Source: Pegea sp. RAD2-039 (Eukaryota > Chordata > Thaliacea > Salpida > Salpidae). Taken from it: 64,000 nucleotides of DNA. Positions 35,156-47,252 of the stretch are shown piece after piece (within the stretch, counting starts at the first letter, position 1; each line of letters starts with the position of its first letter). The DNA lies in contig JAQGEQ010000175.1 in the NCBI GenBank assembly GCA_034620365.1, positions 1,674,001-1,738,000 of the forward strand, in the 5' to 3' direction. The position numbers and the translations under genes are program-made. The notes beneath the pieces were generated by a model. It had not been told where the DNA came from and ran no database searches. It saw only the letters and a list, made by a program, of their open reading frames with translations.

Positions 35156-36969
35156 TGTCAGTCTCTTCAATTTAATCATATCTTTGATTTTTTTTTTGCT
35201 CCGCTCTTATTGTTTTTTTTATATATACGTTTTATATATAAGTTTATATTTAGATTTTTATATAAGAGCTATATATTTTGTTACCTGCAGCTATACGTTG
35301 AATAAAATAAATAAAATGAAACACTGGAAAATAATGGAAAATCACATATAACTTTCAGTTTGAGTAAAAACATAAAAATATTGACAGATTACAAAATTTA
35401 TTAATACTGTTATAACTCGGAAGAAAAAGTTTTTTTTAAATCTTCAATCAATGTTGAAAGATTCTCATGTTTTCTAACTGGAAATTTGTTACTTGAAAGA
35501 TTCAATTTCTATCTATAAAGAAGTAACTGCAAGTTTTTTTTTAATTTATTTACGAAACAAATTGAAGTTATCAAGCGTCATTAGATAATGCTGGAATAAT
35601 AAGATTTTTCTTCTAAGTTTATTAAAGACCAGTAAAATTTAATGAAAAGTTTTTTTAGTAGAATGGATCATTATAGAATTTATAATTATTCTAATAACCT
35701 GTTAAATTCCTATCGTACTACATTAAATGAAATAAAAACTTCAGAAAATTTTAAAAATAAAAACTTTTATAAAATCAAGTTTAACAATTTTTGTGTTTTT
35801 AGCAAGAAGTTTAGATATGTTTTCATGAGTTTATTAATAATGACTAAACAAATTGATATCAATCGTCTTTTTTCAGAAACTTTCAAGTTTTATTTTAATA
35901 ACAAGAAAATCTGTGTAACTAGAAAAATGAATTTCGACTGATATTCCTGACCAATCAAGTTTTTTTTTTCTTTTTAAAAACTTGTGTCAAAAAGGTTTCA
36001 ACATTTCATCATGTGTTGAAATCCATGTTTAATGTAAAGAGCTTTCTAAATAAATTATACTTTTTTCTAACTCCGAAATGCTTGATTGGTTTTAAGCTAA
36101 AAAATTTACTTCTGAAATAGTTTGTATGATACGAAGTGTAACTGTGAAAGCTTTTTATATCTCAGGAAAATACAGCATAAATTTCAAGGTAAAACTGCAT
36201 TAATTCTGAAAAGCTTTTAATGAAACTTACTACCATCATTCATTTTATGTTAGATTTAGAAACATAGTACGAAGTGAAATAAGTAAAATAGAATAAAATT
36301 AAATGAAGCCTAATTAGGTCCACAAGACTTATTCTTAAGTTTACACAAGAAGTCATCAATAGGTTCTACTAAGATTTAGTTATGAAATCGCCGTTAAGCA
36401 TGATTATGATTTTTCAAATAAGACCTTTAATATACTTTAGAAGCAAGTCCATTTATGAAAGTAAGAGATAAATAATTAATCAAATGATTAAAGTCTTTAA
36501 TCTTCTTAAATAAAGCAAAAATCCTTAAACTAGGACATATGCTTCTTAGTTTGACTGTTAAGTGATTCACAATATAATACAAATTTACATCTAATTTAAT
36601 TTTAGATTTAAATACAATATATTTATAACAATTACGCCATAAGACTGTTATGATTAATTAATATTAAAACCTTTGATTTCATAATGCCAAAATAACTAAA
36701 GATAGTTTTAATCAATAAAATGATCTGATGTTTGTAGATACTATACACACTATTCAATAAACTTGATATTGTAACTTAAATTTTTACATTGATATTTGAC
36801 GACAAAATTTTCAATCAAATTTTTAAGGTATTTATGGTGAAAACTTAAAACAAAATACACTGAAGATTTTATAAAACAATTTCTACAGTTAAAGTTAAAC
36901 TTTTTTGAAAGAGCTGCTAATGAAAAATGGCTTTTTTATACGAAAATTGATACAGCAAGTTTGTTGAAG
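35156..36969. other. AT-rich intergenic DNA
   Basis: Mostly low-complexity AT-rich sequence. A 99-codon open stretch at 35642-35941 is rich in Lys, Asn, Phe and Tyr, as expected for chance AT-rich frames, and resembles nothing I know. The left end of the ABCG gene's 3' UTR is probably within 36700-36969. Confidence 0.5.
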
Positions 36970-39900
36970 TTATTTTGTAGTCGGCGTTCGCATAAGTTGA
37001 ATAAAAGTCAGAAGAAGCATACCAATGCATATGAAAAGCAAACTGATTCCATTTTGCCATAAATCCCAGTATGTTAGATGAGAGTAACTTCCCAGTTTTA
37101 GTTGATCATAAACAAAGCATTCACCAGAAATTCTGTAACTGCATGGCCATTTACTTAGTTTATTTTATAAACAACGATTATGTAATAGTTCTTAAAATTT
37201 GAAAGTAACAAATAACTTCAAATTTAGATTATCAGTTATCTCACCAATTATTTTTATCCAATTGGAAACTACCACAGTCTGATATAAAAGTTGGTATTGA
37301 TGTTGTATTGCTATTAGAACATTGCAAAAACATTGATTGCTGAAATTCATTTATAGCTATTCCCTGAAAACAAGAAATTGTTATTACTAAAAAGTTACAA
37401 AAAACTTTTAATAATAAAATCTTATTCACCGAAAATCCATAATAAGTGACACTTAGGTATTTTATCCATGATAACCAAGGCAGTACTCCTTGAAGATTCA
37501 ACAGCAATCCAGAAAACAGCTACATAATAAAATATAATGAGTCACATTTTCTCAAATTTGTAACTTCTTAAAGCAAATAATTTTCTTATACTTTTAAAAA
37601 TAGCGTGAAAATAGAAAAGCAAATTTTAAAGAGATATAAAGATATGATTATACAAAGATAAATTATGCTTTAATTTACTTTACAAACCAATGATTAACTT
37701 ACAATTGAAATGACGAAGATTAGATTAATTAAAGCTGTTGATACTGCAAAAGTAGAAAAAGTTACAGCAAAGAAAATAGTAATTGACATTCCTGCATATG
37801 CAACCATCAAACAAAAAAACATGAATATAAAGAATGCTGAAACCGTAGCTTTCAAACCTGAAACATAAAGGAATGCTTGAAGTAGGTAAAAACAATGGAC
37901 TAAACGTTCCCAATACATAAAATTTGATATAACTATCTATATAGGTACAAAAGTTGTTACAAATGTTAGTATTTTTTATTAATGTAAATAAGTAACTTTG
38001 TTTTAATTGTCTAGCATTTTATCATAAACTTTGACATCAATGTGGCATAATTATATATAAAAAATAATAGCCCACTTACCAACCATCCAATAGACGATAG
38101 TACAACATATAACAGTACCTATAGATTGTAGAGGAATCATATCACCGATAAGCTTAGCCATAAAGTAAGCAATTACAGAATAATGTCCAGACGAATATTC
38201 ATGCCTAAGAAAATTAAAAAATGAACTAAAAGGACACTTAATATTATATAATTCTATGCATTCTAATAACGTGTAGATATGATTCATAACTAAACTTTAT
38301 TATTGTACTTTGCACTAAATACATTAAGAAGATTTGATAAAAGTTGTATTCACTTGAAGATCTCTTTTTCTGCAATTAATGATTCAGCAGAGCTGATTGT
38401 TTTGAACAGTGTGTTAGTTACAAAGAAAAACAAAATACCAAACCTATAAAACAAAATTGTAATTTAATTTTGACTAATTCTATAAATTGTACTAAATCTT
38501 ATACTTTCTATTTTTAGGTATATTTGTTTATAACTTTCAAATACTGTTACTTATTTACAGAATCTGATTAAGCCATTTTGTTTTATTCAATTACCTGTTT
38601 TGTACTCCAGCAGAGGAAGAGTTATCGATTTGATAATACAATATACCAAAAATAATACCAAAAAGAATGTTAATTATCACCTGAGTTAAGATTGAATTAA
38701 TTTTTGAAAGTTTGAATAAAATAAAGATAAAACTTTTTATGGTGCAAATAACAATTGATTTATAGAAACATTTTTTGACAATAACATAAAAAACAAACTT
38801 TGCAGAAAGTAAAAAGAACTAACATTTGCTGTAAACTTCTTAGGGTCTCTAAAAATATTCCTTGAAACTCGTTTGAGTAAAATAAAAAACTGATAAGGAA
38901 TTGAAACTGCATACTTATCAAAACTTTCGAAAAAGTTGTTTGTTGTCGGAACTACAATAAAAATGATAACTTTATGTTAAATGTAATAAGCACAGAATAT
39001 AATCAGTTATTAAATCTTTTACAATATTACTATTTGAAATTTGTTGATTAAGATTAAATACGCAAACTAAGTTATAAGGTTTTTTAATAATTTAGTATAT
39101 GATTAATTAATTTATTAACTAATTAGAAAAACCATACTTTAATGTAAAACTTGTTTAACAAAGTATTTTTTATAATTTACTTTTTTTTAATGAGCTTTCT
39201 AACAAATTCTCCTTAATGTCTTTGTAGATATTCGATTTCTTGAAACAATATTCAAGTTTTTCCGCAAATGATTTGCTTTTAAGGTCCTTGTCTGAAGTCA
39301 TTTCATTAATTACTGAGTTCTTAACTTCATCATTGAGGTTGTTGCAAGCAGCAACTGCTGAAGAGTCTTCATTGATAACATCAAGAATAAAATCAGCTGG
39401 ATTGTTGTGCTCTTCACAGTAAAATCCTTCACCAAAGCACTCATTAAGATTACATTATATCAATTACTTCTTAATTTATTTAAGAACTAGTTAAGATTAC
39501 TTTCATTTGTATCATACATTTTTGGATCGATTACATTAAGGATTTAATAGTACAGAAACTTATTAAGTTTTGGTAAACATCTGAGTTCATAAAGATTATA
39601 TTAGAAGATTAAACTTTGATAGAGAAACTACTACTTATAAATTAAGTCAAAAGTAGGTTAAAGATTAACAATTATTGTTAAAAACTTTGCATTTCAAATA
39701 ATTTAACACATTTCAAAGTTATAATTACAAAACAGTGAAACTTACTGTTACTTCTATACAATTTTAACTGAACTTAAATATTTTCTCTGAATAGTAAACA
39801 ATAATTGCAATTAAATTCTTAATCACAAAAGTGATACAATAATCGTTAGTAATTTTGCTGATTAAATTTCTTTACGTTTAAATGCAGCTAATATACTAAA

Positions 39901-41999
39901 TTTTAAGCTTGCTACAATTTAGAACATAAAAAATTTAACTTCTTTTAAAGTATTTCAAAAATTGGACATAAACCTAACCAAGTGTTTCAAAGTATGGTAA
40001 TAGATTTCTGTAGGACCCATGATATACTAGCCGACCAAGTGATAAGAACGTTAGTCGATCAAAAAGACGAAAAATACTATAACGAGGCTGATGTATAGAA
40101 ACTACAACAGTACAACCTTTGCTAGCCACTCTGTAAAACATATTTACGGAATGAAAAGTTATTGGTACAAGATTTTTCTTATATAAATTACTTTTTTAAA
40201 AGTAAAATAAAAGCATTTGCTGTTGATGCGTCAAGTCCCGTTGTTGGCTCATCAAGAAATAAAACTGGTGGTGAAGTGACCATCTCTATAGCGATACAAG
40301 CTCTTTTTTTTTCTCCACCAGAAATCCCTCTGATTACTTCAGTTCCAATCTGAATTTTTTTAATCTCAGATAGTTATTTTTTCCTTTTAATCTTAATCAG
40401 TTTGCAAGTCTTGTTATAAGGTGCAATAAATTTTCAGTTGATGATAGCAGCATAGAAAGAATAAAACGTAACACCTGTGTATCTGCACAATCATTTAAAC
40501 CAAGATCTTTCAATAATTCTTCAATTTTTTGTTTTTTCAGTTCATATGATGTAGTTCGAGGAAGTCTTAAATTAACATAAAACCAAAGATTTTCACGAAC
40601 TGTCAGAGTTCCCGTTATGATATCTTCCTGCGTACGATATGAATGGTTTTTAAATTATTTTAAATATATCAAAATTCAATATTTATTTAATTTGAGTTTG
40701 ATGATTACTCTTTCTATCTTTATTTTTAAAATAGTATAAAACAAATTGCTTTATATTGTTTCTATTATATATGGTTTTTTAAACAGCTAAGTAAATTGTT
40801 ATAGTAAATAGAGTAATTTTAAAAATTTAACTCTTTACAACATTCTGTAATAACAGACTATTATGACTAACTTTTATGCAGCTAATGAAATAAATTTTAC
40901 CTGAGTTATATATCCACTTATGCGCTTAAAATTTTGGGGAAGCTGTTGATTATTGAATAGGATATTTCCCGTCAAAAATTCAGTTTTCTTTCTACCAGCA
41001 AGTATGTCAAGAAGCCTATATAAAACAGACTTTATGATAAAAAATGAAAAGATATTCGTTTTTTATTGTAATGATTTAGTAGTTGAAAAATATGATATAT
41101 TAGTTTTGTTAAAAAGCATTTTTCAATTGTTGTCCCACCCCAAATTTATTTGTAGATTGAACAAATTCACTATTTGATAAAGAAGCTTTTACTTACGTAG
41201 TCTTGCCGCTGCCACTTGGTCCCATAATTGCATTCAGTCCAGATGTCATGATTCCACTGAAACCAAAAAACAAACATCAGTGTTACTGAAAATTCTCAAA
41301 ATAGTTAAGAATTATGTGATTTTTCATCTAAAATTTATCTAGGTCTATATATTAGTCGTGTCGTGATCTATTTTATGAATAATTATTTGTTGAAAGACAA
41401 TGATTATATAACTTTACAAGTATAGTTGATTTAGTTTTAAAAACTTTGCAGTAAGCTTGCTTCACAAAGTTTCAAGGAAATTTATTAACCTCAGGTTTAC
41501 AAAGTAAACAATTTGAAGTAAAGCTACGTTAAAGAATTTGAAATTTTTTTGATGGCGTGCAAATTTTATTACGATTTAATAATGTGAGAAAGTGAGCTAA
41601 AAAAAAGTTGAAACCATATTCAGTTCATAAATTGCTTTTCTCTTATCAAAATTACATGATAAAATAAAAGTTGTAAATCACCATTACCAAAATATTTAAT
41701 TTGAGCAAATTTACTCATAACATTATATACATTACACTTATCACAAAACCAAATATCTTATTTCAGCATATTTTCAGTTACGTATATGTAGTATGAAGAT
41801 TAAGTACATACCTTACACAGGTTAAGATCCTTTTTTGGCGAGGTTGTTGTTGAAAACTGCATCGAGATTGAATTGGAATTTTATAACTGATATTTGAAAA
41901 TTCAATAGCAGATTTTCTGAGACTAGTAACATGACTAACAGTTTGTGTGTTTAGATTAAGACTTGTATCATCAATTGAGATGTTAATATCGTTGATCAT
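36970..41999 (-). CDS. ABCG2: ABCG2-like half ABC transporter, 15 exons, complete
   Basis: Exons, in order: 41812-41999, 41197-41256, 40901-41015, 40475-40627, 40192-40349, 39979-40130, 39181-39426, 38824-38951, 38595-38680, 38443-38354, 38080-38204, 37703-37857, 37430-37519, 37245-37363 and 36970-37153. They splice in frame to 682 residues (human ABCG2 has 655). The N-terminal ATPase has Walker [11 protein letters not shown]-loop, signature ISGGEKKR, Walker [13 protein letters not shown] and H-loop SIHQPR. The C-terminal half has the ABC2-type six-helix membrane domain, with [10 protein letters not shown] and PLQSIGT where ABCG2 has HEYISGYYRV. The last external loop keeps three cysteines ([12 protein letters not shown] and upstream C) as in ABCG2 and has NTT for N-glycosylation. 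A plasma-membrane exporter working as a homodimer is expected from the family; substrate is unknown. All motifs are intact. Confidence 0.92.
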
Positions 42000-44900
42000 G
42001 ATCTTATTTTAGTAATCACTTTAAGTAATTTCATAAAAAAAAACTCTGAAAAATCTGAGTTTTTAAGAGGAATTATTAATTAGATATTTAGTATTTATGT
42101 TAAAAGTCAATAATATAGAAAAGCAAATATATTACGCCTAAGACGCGCAACAATTTACAAAAATTGAAAATATTTCAGTAAATATTTGAATTACATCAAG
42201 CACTTTTATCTAACAGCTTTTGGAATGCAATGTAAATGAAATAAAGTATGTTGGTAGGCTTCTTTTTCTTTTCTATGTTGACTACTATTCTTCAGATATT
42301 ATTAATTAAAAATAATATCTAATAAAATCACAAATAAAAAAACATAATCTTTTAATTTTGTTGCTGTTTAATATAGGTTTTAATTACATTTCTTCGTATA
42401 ACTGTTTCTATCCAAACATTAATAATAAAGTATAATAGAAATATATAAAGTTATATAAATAAAATACCGACAACTTTTTAAATGATTAGTCATCATGCTT
42501 ACAGAGTAACAATTTTTGAATAACTTTTGGTTAGTTACGATTTCAATTTACTTTGTATGGCTCGTATATTTTTGTATTCATTATTCTTTTTTATTTGTGT
42601 TATAGGTGGGTAAATTCAACGTTTTAGAAGTGAAGTTTGTACCAACTATTATCAAATTCCCTAAAACGTATCTCTACAGAAAATTGAGGTTTGCTTTAAC
42701 ATTTGCTTGTTGTTGATGGTAGATCTTGAAATATATATTTTATTAAATTTTACTTTAAAAACCTGATTATAGGTTTAGGCATTTACACAAAAAACTAGTA
42801 CGATATGTTTTGTTCAGAAAACATGTCATAAATTCATAAAACAGTTTTCTGATTTAGTTTTCCATGAAACTAGCAACCATACTCTTAGCTTATGTAGTAC
42901 TGTACTAGGGCGAAGCGTTATGCTTGATAAGTTCTATATTTATTGTATTGTTTTTTTAGTTTTTCTTTTTTTCACATAGGTTTACTAATAATTGAAAATA
43001 AACGACAAATATTTTAGCTTAATTTTTGTTAGAAATAATTAGATGCAATTATCTGGAAAATTTAAATTAATTTTCAACCTTAATCATTAAATTAAATCAT
43101 AAAACATATTTAAAAAATATAAACAGTCACGCAAATTCGTTAATCAGATTATACAGCTTTCTTTGAACTTTTTGGTCAATATAATTTACATTTTTTCAAA
43201 TTATTTCAAAAACTTTTTTTATTAACTTTCCATAAACTATTCTTAACAAAATACTGTGTTCACAAGCAAGCAAATATTTCAAATTTGTAAACAATAGTTT
43301 ATTGTATACTTAAACCTCAGCTATCAAATGATAAATCTTAGTTTTGATGCAAAATTACTCTAGAATCTTATATAACTATTTTGACACTTTTTTAAAAGTA
43401 ATCTTAAGATAATGGCTGCTAATCACAGTAAAATCTGATTTTCTATGTAACCCCAAGGTTTAAGCAAAACAAAATACTTAACCGAAAAAATACTTTTAGC
43501 ATTTTTTTCTTTTTCTGCTTACGTATCTATCTATAGTAAATTAATATATTGTCTAAATATCAACGTTAAATATTTTTTTCAATTAAAATTATTATGGATA
43601 AATTTTTTAATTTCTGTGTTTTGTATCTATTTTTAATCGTTTTTAATTATGATAACGTAATAAACACAAAAGTGTTTTAGTACAATCAGTAAGTAGTTAT
43701 GACTTACATAAATAAGTATGAATGAGCGTATAGATTTTAAAGGATAACTTTATTTCTTCAAAACTTTTCTAAAACTTTTACTATTTAACAACTTCTACAC
43801 TTATGTTTATTTTTTTCCAAAAAGCAAAGTGAAACTATCATTTCAACGAAAATTGTTTTCTTACGAAAAGTTTTCCTAACAAAAACTAATGATATATGAT
43901 ATTATTACTTATGATTAATTTTTATTTTTATTTTATGGTTTTACTGATTAAAAAATTAGATTTTTGTCTTCATGAGCTAAGATAAAAGTTTATTGAATTG
44001 TGTGAGGCTTAATATTTTGTTACTGAGATATGATACTTCTGATTACACAAAAAACTTCTAGCATCTTAAACACCTTATATCAATGATTAGTATTATTTAC
44101 TTATAATAGTTAAAAACATATCTTTAATTTTTCGAAATAAATTTCTAAATACATAATTATGTTTTGATTGTATTTAAAATTGTTCAATTTAGGACATTAT
44201 TATTCTTTTGCAAAGAAAGTTCTCTCACTTAACTAATACAAAGGAAAAGATGAAAGTTTGTGGTGCGTGAAAAAAACACATTATCGATCAGACATCTCAC
44301 GACTGTATGCAGTATATGCAATAAAGTATATCAACGACAATTATCCAGCATTTGATAAAACGAAAGGCTCACAACTCAAGGTCGTGACCACGTTGCAACA
44401 TATGGGCCAAGGGGAGGCAGCTTTAATACAGTTGGTCGTGTTAGGTGGAAGCCTCTTCCAACTGCAGTTTGGTCCGACTAAAAATACATCTTTGGCAACT
44501 TGACTGAAGCAGTTTTATGTAGTACTCAAGACTAAATATAAACCCAAAACATAACTTTATCAAAATCATTATAAAAATAAAGCCATTCTCAGAATTTATC
44601 GTAATGAATCAGTGTTACATAGGAGAATGATAAAAATTACTAAAAGTTACCTTTAGAAAACTTATTAATTTATTATCAATATTAAATGTATAATAATATA
44701 TTAGTTATTTAAAATCTTAGAAAATGTAGATAGTTTGTCTATTCGACGATGAGGTAACTGGAATAAACTGATTGCGTCGTTTTCCAATTAAAACTAATAA
44801 TTTTATTATTTTTGCCATTTAGAAAAAAGTTTTGATAATCTACCGATGAATTCCTTATGCATAATTTTTGATCATCATCTTTTGGTAAATAAAGTCCAAA

Positions 44901-45821
44901 ATGTATTTTTCTTTATAAAGTGCGCCCTAAAGCGACTACTAAATATCTCTATGGCTGCAGCAAGCTTAAAATATCTTATTTATTTTGAAACATTTATTAT
45001 TAAGAAAAATTATTTATTTATTGAAAAACTATTATTTATAATATGTTAGATATATATATATATTAGTATTTTTTTATATGCAAATATTTATTAATTGTTT
45101 ACAGATAATTAATTGAAAGGCAAATTTTTATAAAAAACGATAGAAAATTGATGAATGTCTTTTGATCAGAAGTTCTCAGCAATAAATACTTTTATTACTT
45201 CAAAATTAGAAAAAGTTAATGAATCAAGCATCTTTGTAAGCGCTTGGCGATTTAAAATCTACTATGAATGTTGTATTAAAAATATATGTATTTAAAAAAC
45301 TAATCTTTCATGAAAAAGTGATTTTTTCTTAAGTTGCTGAAATAGTTTAAAGTATTTATAATAAAAATATTCATTACTTTAGATGTTAGTTTTCATAACA
45401 AATATGTCTTGCAGTTTAAATTTCTAGGTGTTCTTTAATTATTTTTGGTTTCTTTAACTCTCAGCTATGATTTCAGTTTGTTGAATAAATTTAAATACTT
45501 TACTGTATTGAATATTAAAATTATTTTTGTTAAACAATTTATATGAACTTAATTGCTTATAGGAAATTTTGACTTTATTTATAATAAAGTTAGAGTTAGT
45601 TCTACAAATTTTCTGAATTCTTACCTTAAAATCAACTTATTTATTTGCTTCATTAATTCTATAATTATCCTGAATAAAATTTAAATTAAGTTCAAATTTG
45701 AAATAGTATTTTGTTTTTCCATTTTTAATAATTATAAAACTTCAATGTTACCAGATAAAAATTGATTTTTAAACTAAAATGTTAAAATAAATATCAAAAA
45801 ACTACAAAAGTTATTAGCCCA
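42000..45821. other. Gene-poor AT-rich DNA with one coding-like island
   Basis: Upstream region of the ABCG gene (its promoter or untranslated first exon should lie near 42000-42600) and of the PPP1R36-like gene. Apart from the island at 44220-44510, described separately, I see no exon, RNA or repeat. A short TA microsatellite lies near 45049-45062. Confidence 0.5.
44220..44510 (+). other. Unrecognised coding-like island
   Basis: About 290 bases that are clearly less AT-rich than the surroundings. One frame (44258-44503) is open for 81 codons with a protein-like sequence (SRLYAVYAIKYINDNYPAF, GQGEAALIQLVVLGG). A second frame over the right half also looks protein-like (GGSFNTVGRVRWKPLPT). 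I recognise neither. It may be an isolated exon or a fragment of an old insertion. Confidence 0.35.
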
Positions 45822-47033
45822 ATGAGTTCTAATAAAGAAAACCCTGAAATTCCTCCACCTGTGAAAGGATATTTCACTTGGAATGATCATGACTTAGGCC
45901 TTGATTTTATTTCAACATCATCAGACAAAAGTGAGCATCCTCTTCTAGATTCTCACGTTAAAGATGCTAGAGCAAGTTTTAATCCCAATAAGCTGCTTCC
46001 TGCTCATGTCATTGCTGGTCTTCCATCAACCATGATGGTGTATCACCCACGTGATAAAGACAAAGAAAATTCTTTTGTTCAAATCGAAGATGTCAGATCA
46101 ATAGCGGTTGATTTACTCATTGCAGATCATTACGATCGAGGTATCAAATCAATCTCAAAAGATTTTCAGTGGCTAGTGATGAATGAAAGTTTTGAAAACT
46201 TATTGGTGACTCTATTGGAGTATTTTGAAACATTTTTCCAGCAAGTTGATCATAATAAACATCTGACTGAGACTACATTTTTACATCCAAGTAGAGCAGA
46301 AGTCAAGAAAATGGAAACAACTAGATGTGAGTTGATGAAATGTCGGCAGAGTGTAGCACAACAATATTGTGTGTTGTTGTTGGGTATCAATATGCCAGAT
46401 ACTCATCATCTTGCTTGTGGAAAGGAACGAAGCTCTCAAACGCATCGTGATCAAAGATTATTTGAAGAAGCTTATACTTTTTTCACCTATTTTGTTTGGA
46501 TTGCTTTTCGTAGAAGAGACTTCAAAACAATTTTTATTGAAGTTGGCGAAATGTTAAGATCAGATACTTTTAATCCAGCTTATCAACGAATATATCAGCG
46601 CATGTTTTATGACCTTACTGATAAAAACGATCAATCATTTCATTTATCAAAAAGACCTCCAATTACTTCGATAATACATCAAAGATCAGAAGTCATTACA
46701 GCTTTACTTCCAACACCCAAAGAAAGTATGAAGTCTGGTAGGCATTGTCAAAACCCAATAAAACAAAATTTAACTCAGAAGTGTGTGATTAAACCAGGAA
46801 GAAAGCTAGGTATCATTGGTGAAGCTTTTGAGTTGTTTAATCGAATTGATTTGACACCAAAAGATGCCAAAGAAGTTGAAGATGATAGTGAGGTTTCTGA
46901 TCAAAAATCTGGAAATGAGATAAAACAGGATTCCAAAATACCTATAAGACATCCCCTAAAATCACCATCAAAGATTCGATTGGTAAAAAGAAGAAAGGCG
47001 TTTTCAAGAGCAACTACTGCTGAAAAACGTTAA
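45822..47033 (+). CDS. PPP1R36: PPP1R36-like protein (PP1 regulatory subunit 36 family), intronless
   Basis: A 403-residue single-exon gene. Residues about 80-300 resemble PPP1R36: CRQSVAQQYCVLLLGINMP, HHLACGKERSS, FVWIAFRRRDF, EVGEMLRSDTFNPAYQR and KRPPITSIIHQRS followed by LLPTPKES. Family members bind protein phosphatase 1 and are expressed mainly in ciliated or spermatogenic tissue. I do not see a canonical RVxF docking motif. The C-terminal 100 residues are charged and low in complexity. The start is the first ATG, preceded by an AT-rich leader. The stop lies 219 nt before the next gene on the same strand, with no AATAAA between, which raises the possibility of co-transcription. Confidence 0.75.
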   Translation: MSSNKENPEIPPPVKGYFTWNDHDLGLDFISTSSDKSEHPLLDSHVKDARASFNPNKLLPAHVIAGLPSTMMVYHPRDKDKENSFVQIEDVRSIAVDLLIADHYDRGIKSISKDFQWLVMNESFENLLVTLLEYFETFFQQVDHNKHLTETTFLHPSRAEVKKMETTRCELMKCRQSVAQQYCVLLLGINMPDTHHLACGKERSSQTHRDQRLFEEAYTFFTYFVWIAFRRRDFKTIFIEVGEMLRSDTFNPAYQRIYQRMFYDLTDKNDQSFHLSKRPPITSIIHQRSEVITALLPTPKESMKSGRHCQNPIKQNLTQKCVIKPGRKLGIIGEAFELFNRIDLTPKDAKEVEDDSEVSDQKSGNEIKQDSKIPIRHPLKSPSKIRLVKRRKAFSRATTAEKR

Positions 47034-47252
47034 CATCAAATTTGTTCCAAAAGTTTAAGTCATCAAACAACTATTTAATTTACTTTAAAACTCTAGAGAT
47101 AAAAATTTCTAGATTTTCATTAATAATTCTAAATTAGAAACTTTAATATTTATTTTAATACCTAAAATATTTACAATTTGATAAAAATTCTGAGTCTTAC
47201 ACTGAAATTTATCTTTTTAAAGCTAATTACATATTGAAGTGTAAGTTAAAAA

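Noticed and set aside
35642-35941. 99-codon open frame on the plus strand
   Set aside because: Composition is dominated by Lys, Asn, Phe, Tyr and Ile as expected for chance frames in AT-rich DNA, with no domain and no supporting splice or poly(A) context.
40162-41177. Plus-strand open frames within the ABCG gene
   Set aside because: Antisense shadows of the ABCG ATPase exons.
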